The notes below the pieces were generated by a model. The model saw nothing but the letters and a program-made list of their open reading frames with translations, was not told the DNA's origin and made no database searches. This document shows positions 45,391 through 55,384 of a stretch of DNA of 64,000 nucleotides, piece after piece (the first letter of the stretch is position 1; the number at the start of each line of letters is the position of its first letter). The translations under genes and the position numbers were made by a program. This stretch comes from CAWGJF01 sp963715745 (GTDB lineage: Bacteria > Bacteroidota > Ignavibacteria > Ignavibacteriales > Ignavibacteriaceae): the NCBI GenBank assembly GCA_963715745.1, contig OY970271.1:3286001-3350000 (forward strand), given 5' to 3'.

Positions 45391-46440
45391 TTATGCAACA
45401 GGCTTTTCAAGTAGCTTCAAAGTTTTTTTCTCTGAATTTATTTCTGCTTTTATACCAACAGGTAACGTAAGCTTATCAACAACATGACCGAACGATAAAC
45501 CATAAATTACAGGAATTCCAAGTTTACCGAGTCTGTCCTTCAAAACATCCATCAAAGAAAACGAACCGATGAATGCAGGATTTTGCCTGTTCGGTTCACA
45601 CAATTTAAATACTCCTAGTGCAACCCCGGCTGCTTTTTCGAATTTGCCGGCCTGCAGCATATGAGTCAGCATCCTGTCAATACGGTATGGTTCCTCTAAA
45701 AATTCTTCAAGGAAAATTATCTTTCCTGTTGTATCAACATCATAAGGTGTTCCTATTAATGAAGCTACAATTGATAAGTTGCCTCCAATCAGTTCTCCTT
45801 CCCTAATTCCTTCTGTAATGGAAGTAATACCATAAATATTATAATTATTCCTGCTTTTGGAACTTTCAAGTACAAGTTTTTCTTCTGAATTAATAAGAAC
45901 TTTTTCAAAATAATTTTGGCTGAACTTACTGAATGTTGAAGTAGCAACAAGCCCATGATAAGTAACAAGACTACTGAATTTGTACAGTGCAAAAAGTAAA
46001 GCAGTTATGTCACTGAATCCAATAAGCGGTTTTGGATTTTTATTTATGAGGTTATAGTCAAGGAATGGCAAAATTCTGGTGCATCCATAGCCTCCTCTTG
46101 CACAAACAATTCCCTGTATATCTTCTCTTGAAAACATTTCATTTAAATCCGCCGCACGCTCTTTATCTGTTGCTGAAAAGTACCCGTTCTTCTGCATTAG
46201 TCTTTCTGAGTAGGTTACTTCAAATCCAAGTTCCTGAAGATTTTTTATTGATTCCTGTTTTTCTGTTTTTGTTATATAACTTCCGGGAGTGATAAGAGCA
46301 ATTTTGTCCCCTCTTTTAAGTGCAGATGGTTTAACCAGCTGATTACCGAAAAATTGTTTTTCCTGCGCATTTAATTTGGTTGAAAGCAAAGTTGCAAGAG
46401 ATGCTGCAGATGTTGTTTTTATGAAGTTTCTTCTTTTCAA
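45391..46440 (-). CDS. LD-carboxypeptidase (S66 family), Tat-type signal
   Basis: This 349-residue S66 peptidase starts MKRRNFIKTTSAASLATLL, a twin-Arg-like signal, unusual since many LdcA are cytoplasmic. The body has ARGGYGCTRILP (about 115-126), the nucleophile in GFSDITALL, and the Glu and His segments IIFLEEFLEEPYRIDRML and YGLSFGHVVDK. The family removes the terminal D-Ala from murein tetrapeptides. The start is TTG 46440, in an ATTATTTG context. It follows the acyl-CoA synthetase by 26 bases on the same strand. Confidence 0.88.
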   Translation of the reverse strand: MKRRNFIKTTSAASLATLLSTKLNAQEKQFFGNQLVKPSALKRGDKIALITPGSYITKTEKQESIKNLQELGFEVTYSERLMQKNGYFSATDKERAADLNEMFSREDIQGIVCARGGYGCTRILPFLDYNLINKNPKPLIGFSDITALLFALYKFSSLVTYHGLVATSTFSKFSQNYFEKVLINSEEKLVLESSKSRNNYNIYGITSITEGIREGELIGGNLSIVASLIGTPYDVDTTGKIIFLEEFLEEPYRIDRMLTHMLQAGKFEKAAGVALGVFKLCEPNRQNPAFIGSFSLMDVLKDRLGKLGIPVIYGLSFGHVVDKLTLPVGIKAEINSEKKTLKLLEKPVA

Positions 46441-46466
46441 ATAATCTTGATTTTTGGTTTATTGAA

Positions 46467-48527
46467 TTAGCACTTAATCCTTATATCCACAGCATACATT
46501 TCATTATTTTCTGAAACCAGCAAAGGATTTAAATCACATTCATTTATTTCAGGATGATTTATCATCATTTGAGCAACGGATGAAATTGTTTCTCTCAGTT
46601 TATGAATATTTATTCCCTCTTCTCCGCGCACACCTTTAATTATTTTTCCGATTTTTGTGGAGTCTATCATTTCTTCAATATCACCGTCTGTAAGATATGC
46701 AGAACGAATTGAAGTGTCATCAAAATATTCGACATATTTTCCACCGCTTCCAAACATCACCATTGGTCCAAAATTAGGATCTCGGAAACCGCCAATTAAC
46801 AATTCAAATTTAGGAACAACAAACGGCTGAACAAGAAATGAATTGAGTTCAATATTTTTTGCGCTGAAGTTTTTTATCATTTGATCCGCAATGGATAAAA
46901 ATTCATTTTTATTTTTGATATTTATCTCAACACCTTTTAAATCGGATTTATGAATTATTTTATCACCAACCGCTTTTAACACAACAGGAAATTTCAAATC
47001 AGCAGATTCAATTTCTTCAGGCTTTAATATTTGTGAATTGATAACAGGAAAATTATAATGAGAAGAAACAATTCCAACTTCTTCCTGTGATAAGAATTTT
47101 CCTTTCAAATTCTTAAAATCAATTTTATTGAATTTATTTTCTGATTCGGATAGTCTTTTTTTCCCCGTCTTTTTATTTGAGTAATTCAAAAGATTAGAAA
47201 TCACAACTGACGGATCCTCCGGACTTCTGAAAAGTGGTCGTTTTGTTTTCGAATCTTTTCTGTATTGATCCCAGAATTCCGGTAACGGCATAACAACCTG
47301 AAATATCGGTTTTTCACTTTTAATCTCATTGATTCCTTCAATAACAGGAATTGCAGGAACCATAATCGGTTCAACAAAAACTGAAATTATTGCATCGACA
47401 TTTTCATCCTTTGTTAAAATCTCATTTACGGTTTTAAACTGCTCGGCTGTTCCACCTGGCAGAAGATCAACTGGATTATTTACGCTTCCCTGCGGATGAA
47501 CAATTTCACGAAGTTTTTCTTTTGAAGCTTTGGTTAGCTCAGCAAGATTAAGACTATTTTTTTCAAGTGTATCAACTGTTAAAATTGCCGGGCCGCCGGC
47601 ATTTGTCACTATTGCAATTTTGTTTCCTTTTGGAGTTGGAAAATCTTCAAACCCTTTTGCTGTGTTAAAAAGATCATTAAGATCATCTGCTCTGATAATT
47701 CCAAATTGTTTTAAAACTGAATCAACCACTTTATCGCTTGCACCAAGCGCACCGGTATGTGATGAAGCAGCTTTAATTCCGCTTGCAGTTCGTCCACCCT
47801 TTAAAACAATAACCGGTTTGGTAATCTTTTCCTCAATAAATTTTTTGATGAACTCTTCGCCGTTTTCAAAACTTTCAAGATAATATGTGATCACATTTAT
47901 ATTTTTATCAGACTGCCAATAATCCAGCAAGTCATTCTCGGTAACATCAGCTTTGTTGCCAACACTGATAAACTGTGAAAAACGAATGTCCGTTTCTCTC
48001 AATGAATTCAATACTGCGGCGCCAATTGCACCGCTTTGTGAGCAAAATGCAGTTTTTCCATTTGCAGGTTCTTCAGCAACAAATGTTGCATTCATTTTTA
48101 CAGAATCAATCGTGTTAATTATTCCCATGCAATTTGGTCCAACCATACGGGCATTTGAGTTTTTAACAAGCTTAAGAATTCTTTTCTCAGCATCCTCTCC
48201 TTCTTTACCAGTTTCTTTAAATCCAGCGGTGATTAAAATTATTGAGGTCACATTTTTCTTTATTAAATCTTTTATGGAATCTTCAACAAACTGCTTCGGA
48301 ACCATCACGATGGCAAGATCAATATTGTCTTTTATTGAATTAATATCAGGAAAGCATTTAAATCCAAGGACTTCAACTGCTTTTGGATTAACTAAAAGTA
48401 ATTTACCTTTATAACCATATTTTTTTATCGAACGCGTTAGTTCATAACCGAGCGATTTGGGCTTTGATGATGCACCAACCACACAGATCGATTCAGGATA
48501 AAAGAAATTATGAAATTCTGAATTCAT
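46467..48527 (-). CDS. Acetate/acyl-CoA ligase (ADP-forming), fused alpha-beta
   Basis: This 686-residue enzyme holds a CoA-binding domain (VVGASSKPKSLGYE, about 17-30), a succinyl-CoA-ligase-like domain with the phospho-His loop SSHTGALGASD (about 255-265), and a C-terminal ATP-grasp domain (VVLKAVGDKIIHKSDLKGV, about 522-540) in one chain. It interconverts acyl-CoA + ADP + Pi with the acid + CoA + ATP, so it can make ATP during fermentation. Substrate range (acetyl, propionyl or branched) cannot be read from sequence. AGGGG precedes the ATG. Confidence 0.92.
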   Translation of the reverse strand: MNSEFHNFFYPESICVVGASSKPKSLGYELTRSIKKYGYKGKLLLVNPKAVEVLGFKCFPDINSIKDNIDLAIVMVPKQFVEDSIKDLIKKNVTSIILITAGFKETGKEGEDAEKRILKLVKNSNARMVGPNCMGIINTIDSVKMNATFVAEEPANGKTAFCSQSGAIGAAVLNSLRETDIRFSQFISVGNKADVTENDLLDYWQSDKNINVITYYLESFENGEEFIKKFIEEKITKPVIVLKGGRTASGIKAASSHTGALGASDKVVDSVLKQFGIIRADDLNDLFNTAKGFEDFPTPKGNKIAIVTNAGGPAILTVDTLEKNSLNLAELTKASKEKLREIVHPQGSVNNPVDLLPGGTAEQFKTVNEILTKDENVDAIISVFVEPIMVPAIPVIEGINEIKSEKPIFQVVMPLPEFWDQYRKDSKTKRPLFRSPEDPSVVISNLLNYSNKKTGKKRLSESENKFNKIDFKNLKGKFLSQEEVGIVSSHYNFPVINSQILKPEEIESADLKFPVVLKAVGDKIIHKSDLKGVEINIKNKNEFLSIADQMIKNFSAKNIELNSFLVQPFVVPKFELLIGGFRDPNFGPMVMFGSGGKYVEYFDDTSIRSAYLTDGDIEEMIDSTKIGKIIKGVRGEEGINIHKLRETISSVAQMMINHPEINECDLNPLLVSENNEMYAVDIRIKC

Positions 48528-48701
48528 TAATGACCCCTAAATTTGAAAATGTAACTTACTAACTTAATTTTTTCTTAATAAAGTTTCCCATATTTGTATC
48601 ATTTTGATGACTCCCCCAAATTGAGTGATGTTAATTTTAATAATCAAAACTTATATTTAATTTGCTTTTAACTGATTTGCAAACAATCACAAATAATTAA
48701 A

Positions 48702-51700
48702 ATGAAAAGAATTACGCAATTTTTATTTTTATCACTTTTATTAATGACATGTGAGATAAATTCCCAGCAGGCAGAAAAAAAATTTATCACGCTGCCGCTT
48801 ACAGAAGGAGTCGCACTGAATCAAACTTATGATATGGTTCAGGATACCAAGGGATTTATTTGGTTTGGAACACTTTACGGCTTGGTTAGATACGACGGGA
48901 AAAATTATAAAGTTTTTCAGACAGACCAGGATGATCCTACTTCAATCTCGTTTAATGATATAATTTCACTTCACGCAGATGCTGACAGCAACCTATGGGT
49001 AGGAACCTGGGGTGGCGGATTGAATTGTCTGGCTAAAAATTCAGAAAAGTTTAAAAGATATACTTATGACCCTGAAAATTATGTTGGTATCACTGATAAC
49101 ATCATTTGGGCAATTACTGAGGATCCCGCCGGGAATATCTGGGTTGCAACTGGAACTGGACAACTAAACAAGCTTGATAAAAAAACAAACAAGTTCAAAT
49201 GGATTGGTGTATTTACTGACTCAACCTTTGCCGGTAAAAGAGTAACTATTAATTCACTCTATTACGAAAATCAATACTCAATCTGGATTGGACATAATTA
49301 TGGATTGTCCAGGTATGATCCTGAAACGGAGAAAGTTCAGCATTATGTTATAAAGGTAAAAGGTGCAGAAGAAAGTAACATTCCTGTTCACACAATTAAG
49401 AAAGATGAATTCAACACTTTATGGATTGGAACAAATTCCGGTTTATTCAGATTGAATAGAGTTGAAAATAAATTTTATCCAGTTGAATCGACCAAAGATT
49501 TTGTTGTATTTTCTGTTTTGCCGCAATCAAATGGCAGCTTATGGTGCGGAACAAATAAAGGGATAATTATTTATAATCCTGAGACTGATGAGAAACAAAT
49601 TATTTCTTCTGATAATTCTGCTGGTTCAATCTCCGGAAATTTTGTTAAGAAGATAATCCGGGATAAATCCGGTGTTACATGGGTTGATAGTTATCAATCA
49701 GGAATAGCAAAATATCATCCCGATTATAATCGCTTTACCAACTATTCATTTACTTTTAACAAACTTAGGAGCATGACACAGGATAAAAATGGGAATGTTT
49801 ATGCTGCTGTAGCCGGAGAAGGAATATTAAAATTGAATAGTGGATCAAATAATTTCGAAAAAATAAATATTGAAAGTATTGCGACCATTTTTTTTACCTC
49901 CGTAAAATACAACGACGGAAAATTATTTTTTACCTCACCAACATCTATTCTTTCTTACGATTTAAAGTCTAAGAAAATCCTTAAAAATTATTTTCCGAAA
50001 TATTTATCAGAAACAATAAATCAGAAGCAATTAAACAGCTTATTAATTTCTAAAGACAGTTCTTACTGGATTGGGACTTATTCTAGTGGTGTTTTTGTAT
50101 TTATGCCTAATAAGGATACACTTGTACAAATAACACCGTCATCAGTCAGCAGCAATAAAAGTTCAGATTATATTTTAACCTTGTACCAGGATAATAAAAA
50201 CAGGATTTGGATCGGAACTTATGGAGGCGTTTTTTGTTATGATCAGAATATCAATCTGTTGAAATCATTTCTTTATGATCAAAAATCAGAAGAATCATTA
50301 AGTAATAATTATGTCTATTCGATTTACCAGGATTCAAAGGATGAAATCTGGATTGGTACAGCATACGGACTCAATCAGCTAAAAGATTTAAATGGAAAAA
50401 TCAGTCATTATTTTTCAACAGACGGTCTTTCGAATGATGTTATAAACGGAATTCTTGAAGATGATTCCGGGAATTTATGGATAAGCACAAACAAAGGTAT
50501 TTCCAGATTTGATGCAAGGAGAAAAGATTTTATTAATTTTTCAAAGTCAGACGGTCTGCAGGGAGATATATTTTTCTCCGGAACTTGTTTAAAATCATCC
50601 GACGGCAAAATGTTTTTTGGTGGTATGAACGGATTAACTTCCTTTGATTCAAATAATTTTTTGATAGATAAATTTCCAAGCCCGGTTTCATTTACATCAG
50701 TAAAAATGATAGATCGCGATGGAATTATACAAAATTTAGATTTGTCTGAAACAGAAAGAACTTTCGATTATGATAAAAATTCATTCCGGTTTCAATTCGC
50801 ATCTTTTGATTTTAAAAATCCCGGCAACATCAAATACAGGTATAAAATAAAAAATTATACAAATGATTGGATTAACCTGGGGACTAATAATTCTTTTACA
50901 ATTTCAAATCTTCCTCCTGATGATTATGAGGTTACAGTTTCTTCAACAAACTCCAGTGGAATCTGGTCTCCGCTTACTGCAAAATTTAATTTCTCAGTTG
51001 AGTCACCTTACTATTCAACCTGGTGGTTCTGGCTGATTGTGTTTTTAACATTGCTGATTATGGTTCTGATTACATACAGATTAACCCTGTATATGAAAGT
51101 TCAAAAAGAACTGGAGATTGATAGAATCAAAAAAGAAGAAAGTGATAAAGTAAGAAAGCAGACTGCAATAGACTTTCATGATGATCTTGGACACAGGTTG
51201 ACCAGGATTTCACTTCTTACAGAAATAATCAGAAGAAAATTAAAATTTGCTTTTACTGAAATTACTCCACTGCTTGATCAGATAACTGAAAACTCGTCAA
51301 AGCTTTATGACGGCACAAAAGATTTTATCTGGGCAATTGATCCAAAGAAAGATTCTTTATATGAACTGATGATCAGACTAAAAGATTTTGGCGATGAAAT
51401 TTTTGATGATACAAATGTAAAATTCTGGGCTAATGAACCGGACGAAAATCTGCTTTCAACAAGAATAGATATGGAATGGAAGAGACACCTGATGCTTATC
51501 TTTAAAGAAGGAATGAACAACTCGATTAAGCATTCCAACAGTACGCTTGTAATTCTTGATACAAAACTGAACCGGGATGAATTTGAAATTTTACTTGAGG
51601 ATAATGGAAAGGGATTCAGGATTGATGAAGTTAAACCCGGCAATGGAATTAAAAATATGAAACAACGGGCTGAACAGCTTCATCTTAATTTTAATGTTGA

Positions 51701-51773
51701 ATCTGAGCCCGGAAGAGGAACAAAAATATCTGTTAAAGGTAAATTTCCTGCTAAATCATTAAATTTTAATTAA
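48702..51773 (+). CDS. Propeller-domain sensor histidine kinase (HisKA_3 type)
   Basis: This 1023-residue kinase has a signal peptide, about fourteen two-component-regulator-propeller blades (repeated DxxGxIWxGT...GL, about 30-650), a Y_Y_Y domain (about 700-770, KYRYKIKNYTNDW), one transmembrane helix (about 775-797), a HisKA_3 segment with the phosphoacceptor in DFHDDLGHRL, and HATPase_c (NNSIKHSNS, DNGKGF, GNGIKNMKQRAEQL). The periplasmic propellers sense a ligand of unknown type, often a polysaccharide in this phylum. The response-regulator gene follows after 58 bases. It is a separate sensor, not a hybrid with a receiver. Confidence 0.93.
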   Translation: MKRITQFLFLSLLLMTCEINSQQAEKKFITLPLTEGVALNQTYDMVQDTKGFIWFGTLYGLVRYDGKNYKVFQTDQDDPTSISFNDIISLHADADSNLWVGTWGGGLNCLAKNSEKFKRYTYDPENYVGITDNIIWAITEDPAGNIWVATGTGQLNKLDKKTNKFKWIGVFTDSTFAGKRVTINSLYYENQYSIWIGHNYGLSRYDPETEKVQHYVIKVKGAEESNIPVHTIKKDEFNTLWIGTNSGLFRLNRVENKFYPVESTKDFVVFSVLPQSNGSLWCGTNKGIIIYNPETDEKQIISSDNSAGSISGNFVKKIIRDKSGVTWVDSYQSGIAKYHPDYNRFTNYSFTFNKLRSMTQDKNGNVYAAVAGEGILKLNSGSNNFEKINIESIATIFFTSVKYNDGKLFFTSPTSILSYDLKSKKILKNYFPKYLSETINQKQLNSLLISKDSSYWIGTYSSGVFVFMPNKDTLVQITPSSVSSNKSSDYILTLYQDNKNRIWIGTYGGVFCYDQNINLLKSFLYDQKSEESLSNNYVYSIYQDSKDEIWIGTAYGLNQLKDLNGKISHYFSTDGLSNDVINGILEDDSGNLWISTNKGISRFDARRKDFINFSKSDGLQGDIFFSGTCLKSSDGKMFFGGMNGLTSFDSNNFLIDKFPSPVSFTSVKMIDRDGIIQNLDLSETERTFDYDKNSFRFQFASFDFKNPGNIKYRYKIKNYTNDWINLGTNNSFTISNLPPDDYEVTVSSTNSSGIWSPLTAKFNFSVESPYYSTWWFWLIVFLTLLIMVLITYRLTLYMKVQKELEIDRIKKEESDKVRKQTAIDFHDDLGHRLTRISLLTEIIRRKLKFAFTEITPLLDQITENSSKLYDGTKDFIWAIDPKKDSLYELMIRLKDFGDEIFDDTNVKFWANEPDENLLSTRIDMEWKRHLMLIFKEGMNNSIKHSNSTLVILDTKLNRDEFEILLEDNGKGFRIDEVKPGNGIKNMKQRAEQLHLNFNVESEPGRGTKISVKGKFPAKSLNFN

Positions 51774-51831
51774 GTAATGTTGTAAGTTTTGTAGATTGTA
51801 AAGAAAACGATTTTTCAACTCAAAAAAATTT

Positions 51832-52464
51832 ATGATTCAGGAAAATATCCATCGTGTTGTAATTGTTGAGGATGATGATATCATCCGGGAAAGTCTTTCT
51901 TCAATAATCAATGAAACGAATAATTTTCTTTGTATAGCAGGATATGATAATTGTGAAGAAGCTATTAAAAATGTTAATTCGGATCAACCGAAAATAATAT
52001 TGATGGATATTGGTCTGCCCGGAATTTCAGGGATTGACGGCATAAAAAAAATCAAAAAAATAAATCCGGAAGTTGAAATACTTATAGTTACCGTTCATGA
52101 TGAAGATGAAAAAGTTTTCAACGCATTGTGTGCCGGAGCAAGCGGCTATTTAACTAAAAATGTTCCTGCAGATAAATTAATTGAAGCAATGGGAGAAGTC
52201 CTGAACGGCGGTGCTCCAATGAGTACAAATATTGCAAGACTTGTTATCCGTTCATTTCAAAAAAGTACCAATTCCCCCTTATCACCCCGTGAAACAGAAG
52301 TACTTCAATTCCTTTCAAGGGGGAAAAGTTATACAATGATTGCTGATGAGCTTCATATCAATAAAGAAACAGTTCGGACGCATATCAAAAATATTTATCA
52401 AAAGCTTAACGTAAATTCAAAACCTGCCGCAATCGAAAAGGCTACAAAAGACAGGCTAATCTGA
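51832..52464 (+). CDS. NarL/LuxR-type response regulator
   Basis: This 210-residue protein has a receiver domain (about 8-125) with phospho-Asp in LMDIGLPGISG and a conserved Lys in YLTKN, and a LuxR helix-turn-helix (about 147-203) with LSPRETEVLQFLSRG and KETVRTHIKNIYQKLNV. It is the cognate partner of the upstream HisKA_3 kinase, a pairing seen throughout the NarL family. It likely controls genes nearby; the next gene downstream (52604) is a T9SS-secreted protein, but that link is inference. Confidence 0.93.
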   Translation: MIQENIHRVVIVEDDDIIRESLSSIINETNNFLCIAGYDNCEEAIKNVNSDQPKIILMDIGLPGISGIDGIKKIKKINPEVEILIVTVHDEDEKVFNALCAGASGYLTKNVPADKLIEAMGEVLNGGAPMSTNIARLVIRSFQKSTNSPLSPRETEVLQFLSRGKSYTMIADELHINKETVRTHIKNIYQKLNVNSKPAAIEKATKDRLI

Positions 52465-52603
52465 TTTCAAATTAGTTCAATTCTAAATTCTGCACTATAA
52501 ATTCTAAGTTTGTAAAATCCCCCATTTTGCAGGATACCATCCTTGTTTCATTTTCCTTTAATTGACTATACATATTTAACCAACTACAAGGAAGGATATA
52601 AAA

Positions 52604-54622
52604 ATGAAGAACGTTCAATCTTTGCATTTTTTAGTAATCTTTTTTTTATGGGGAATTTTCAGCGGCTATTTATTTGCACAAACTTTTGAAATGGTAACTG
52701 ATACAACCAATCCGGTCGTTACAACAACAACTGATGGAAACTATTCAGGTGCCGCTTGGGTTGATATTGACAACGATGGTAATCTCGATCTTTTTGCTAC
52801 TAAAAATTTTCTGTTCAGAAATCTGGGAAACGGAAATTTTGAGCGAACCAATTTTCAGAGCCTGAGCGGAACTCAGCTTGGCAACGGAACAAGCTGGGCT
52901 GACTATGATAATGATGGTGATGTTGATCTTTTCCTGAGCGGCAAACCTTCTTTAGTCTATAGGAATGATGGAACAGGAAACTTTGAAGCAGTTGATGAAA
53001 GTCCTCTGGGAACCTCGGATGACAACCGCGGCTGGACTGGCGCGTGGGCAGATTACGATAATGACGGTTTTGTTGATCTTGTAATTGTTCATCCTAATAA
53101 CTTCCTTGGTTTCCCCGGTATTCCCTGCAGGTTTTTTAAGAATAATGGAGATGGCAGGTTTACAAAAGTTGATTCATTTCAATTCACCACAGATTTACAG
53201 GCTTATACTGTTGGAACCTGGTCCGATTATGATCAGGATGGCGATGAAGATTTATTTATTGGAAGCGGACCGATAAACTTTGCCGCCGTAGATTTTCTTT
53301 ATAATAATACACTTGCTCAATCCGGAGTTGCTGATTTAGACAGAATAACAACCGATCCTATTGCTACGGATTTGCAGCAAGGACAGGTTTGGAATTGGAT
53401 TGATTATGACAATGATGGTGACCTGGATGCACTGCTTACAAATTATGGCGGAGTACCAAATCGTTTTTATAAAAATGACAACGGAACTTATGTTAGTCTC
53501 AGCAACAGTTTAACTGTTGATGGAAATTATTTAGGAAATCTCTGGGGTGACCTGGATAATGACGGAGATCTCGATGTGATATTAACGAGCGAAAGCAATG
53601 CACAGGTTTTTATAAATGATGGTAACGATACTTTTACCCTGGATACATCGTTTACCGGAAGCTCAAGAGGAAGCTGCCTTGGAGATTATGATAACGATGG
53701 TGATCTCGATTTTTATACAGCAGGTTCTTCAACCGTAAGAGGTCTGTATAAAAACGTAACTTCAAATGATAACGGGTGGGTTATTTTTACTCTGAAAGGC
53801 TTAATTTCAAACTATTCGGCTATTGGAACAAAAGTTAAACTTAAAGCTACAATAAATGGGAATCCGGTCTGGCAGTACCACGAAATTTCTGCACAAAATA
53901 ATTTTAACGGACACAACAGCCAGCGGGTGCATTTTGGTTTGGGAAATGCTTCAACAATTGATTCAGTAATTATTATCTGGCCATCTGGACAACAGAAAAT
54001 TTTGAATAATCTTGCCATAAATAATTTTTACGATGAAGTTGAAGTTATTCCTTCGGGATATTTAAGAGCGAATTTTAAAGCAGATTCGATACTGGGTAAT
54101 GGACAACTTACAGTTCATTTCTCAGATCTTTCTGTTGCTGATCCCTCGTCTCCGGTTACCTCCTGGGAATGGGATTTTGATAATGATGGCTCAGTAGATG
54201 CAACTAATCAGAATCCAATGTTTACTTATTCAGCAGCAGATTCTTTTTCGGTCAGACTTGTAGTTTCAAACGGTATTTCTTCCGACACTTTAACTCGGAA
54301 TAATTATATAAATGTAATATCACCAACAGGAGTAGATAATTATAATTCACAAATTCCTTCTGAATTTTCATTGGGACAAAATTATCCGAATCCTTTCAAT
54401 CCAAGTACAAAAATCAGGTTTTCAATTCCGGAGGAATCAAATGTCGTTTTGAAAGTCTATGATTTGCTTGGACAAGAAGTAGTAACACTTGTAAACGAGG
54501 AAAAAACACCGGGATTTTACGAACTGAATTTTGGGGGTGAAAACCTGCCCAGCGGAATTTATGTTTATCGTATAACGGCAGGAAATTTTACCTCTGCTAA
54601 AAAAATGTTGTTGATTAAATAA
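52604..54622 (+). CDS. T9SS-secreted FG-GAP/ASPIC/PKD protein
   Basis: This 672-residue protein has a signal peptide and seven or so FG-GAP/VCBS blades with calcium loops (DYDNDGDVDLFLS, DYDNDGFVDLVIV, DLDNDGDLDVILT). A UnbV/ASPIC domain follows (GTKVKLKATINGN...RVHFGLGNASTID, about 405-485), then a PKD domain (WEWDFDNDG, about 525-535) and a C-terminal sorting domain (NYPNPFNPSTKIRFSI to MLLIK). It is probably a surface-exposed adhesin or enzyme-accessory protein. AAGGAAGGA precedes the ATG. Confidence 0.9.
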   Translation: MKNVQSLHFLVIFFLWGIFSGYLFAQTFEMVTDTTNPVVTTTTDGNYSGAAWVDIDNDGNLDLFATKNFLFRNLGNGNFERTNFQSLSGTQLGNGTSWADYDNDGDVDLFLSGKPSLVYRNDGTGNFEAVDESPLGTSDDNRGWTGAWADYDNDGFVDLVIVHPNNFLGFPGIPCRFFKNNGDGRFTKVDSFQFTTDLQAYTVGTWSDYDQDGDEDLFIGSGPINFAAVDFLYNNTLAQSGVADLDRITTDPIATDLQQGQVWNWIDYDNDGDLDALLTNYGGVPNRFYKNDNGTYVSLSNSLTVDGNYLGNLWGDLDNDGDLDVILTSESNAQVFINDGNDTFTLDTSFTGSSRGSCLGDYDNDGDLDFYTAGSSTVRGLYKNVTSNDNGWVIFTLKGLISNYSAIGTKVKLKATINGNPVWQYHEISAQNNFNGHNSQRVHFGLGNASTIDSVIIIWPSGQQKILNNLAINNFYDEVEVIPSGYLRANFKADSILGNGQLTVHFSDLSVADPSSPVTSWEWDFDNDGSVDATNQNPMFTYSAADSFSVRLVVSNGISSDTLTRNNYINVISPTGVDNYNSQIPSEFSLGQNYPNPFNPSTKIRFSIPEESNVVLKVYDLLGQEVVTLVNEEKTPGFYELNFGGENLPSGIYVYRITAGNFTSAKKMLLIK

Positions 54623-54716
54623 CCCATTTCCCTGCTGCAGATATTTTAGCTAGTATTGTGCCACCCGTGATACAAGCTTTACTGCGGCGGGGATCTCTTT
54701 TTTTTGGAGGTGAAAT

Positions 54717-55235
54717 ATGAAAATTCAAATATCAATCTTACTTCTCTTTGTAATTCTTCTGGTTTTAGGAAACATAAAAGCACAAAGCAGTTCAAACTGC
54801 GATTCCACCGAATGCCACCAGTTTGATTTCTGGATTGGAAACTGGAAAGCAGTTTGGCAGGATTCATCAGGCAACAAATTTGAAGGGAAAAATTCTGTTA
54901 ATAAAATTCTGGATGACTGTGTTATTATGGAAAACTTTGACGGAAACCCGGGAATTGATTTTACAGGTAAAAGTTTTTCGGTTTATAATCAAAAGACAAA
55001 AACCTGGCAGCAAACCTGGGTTGATTCACAAGCCGGATACATGCTTTTCACTGGTAGAATTCAAGATGATAAAATGATCTTATCCAGAGAAGTAGAAACC
55101 AAAAAAGGGAAAGTTTTACAAAGAATGGTTTTCTTCAATATAACAGAAGATAGTTTTGATTGGAACTGGGAAGCATCTGTTGATGATGGAATGAATTGGC
55201 AGTTGAATTGGCAGATACATTATTCAAGAGATTAA
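54717..55235 (+). CDS. DUF1579-like exported protein
   Basis: This 172-residue protein has a signal peptide (ISILLLFVILLVLGNIKA) and the HQFDFWIGNWKAVW motif typical of DUF1579-like lipocalin-fold domains, followed by aromatic-rich strands (TKTWQQTWVDSQAGYMLF, DSFDWNWEASVDDG) that end near the C-terminus. The function is unknown. A strong TGGAGGTGAAAT ribosome binding site lies immediately upstream. It stands alone between the T9SS cargo and the leuS promoter. The DUF assignment is by motif. Confidence 0.72.
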   Translation: MKIQISILLLFVILLVLGNIKAQSSSNCDSTECHQFDFWIGNWKAVWQDSSGNKFEGKNSVNKILDDCVIMENFDGNPGIDFTGKSFSVYNQKTKTWQQTWVDSQAGYMLFTGRIQDDKMILSREVETKKGKVLQRMVFFNITEDSFDWNWEASVDDGMNWQLNWQIHYSRD

Positions 55236-55321
55236 AATTTAAGATTTACCTGAGTATTACTTAATTCAATTTCTTATTAATAATTACAATCCCTGGTTCT
55301 ATATTCTGTATTCTAATTGAA

Positions 55322-55352
55322 TTTGAATTCCCTGCCCTTTTATCTAAATTTG
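55322..55352 (+). promoter_or_regulatory. Promoter of leuS-serS (perfect Bacteroidota consensus)
   Basis: TTTG (55322-55325), exactly 19 bases, then TAAATTTG (55345-55352): a full match to the -33/-7 consensus. The start of transcription would fall near 55359, leaving a leader of about 25 bases before ATG 55385. Confidence 0.65.
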
Positions 55353-55384
55353 TGCTTAAATTTTTCTAAAAACGGCAAAAATTG

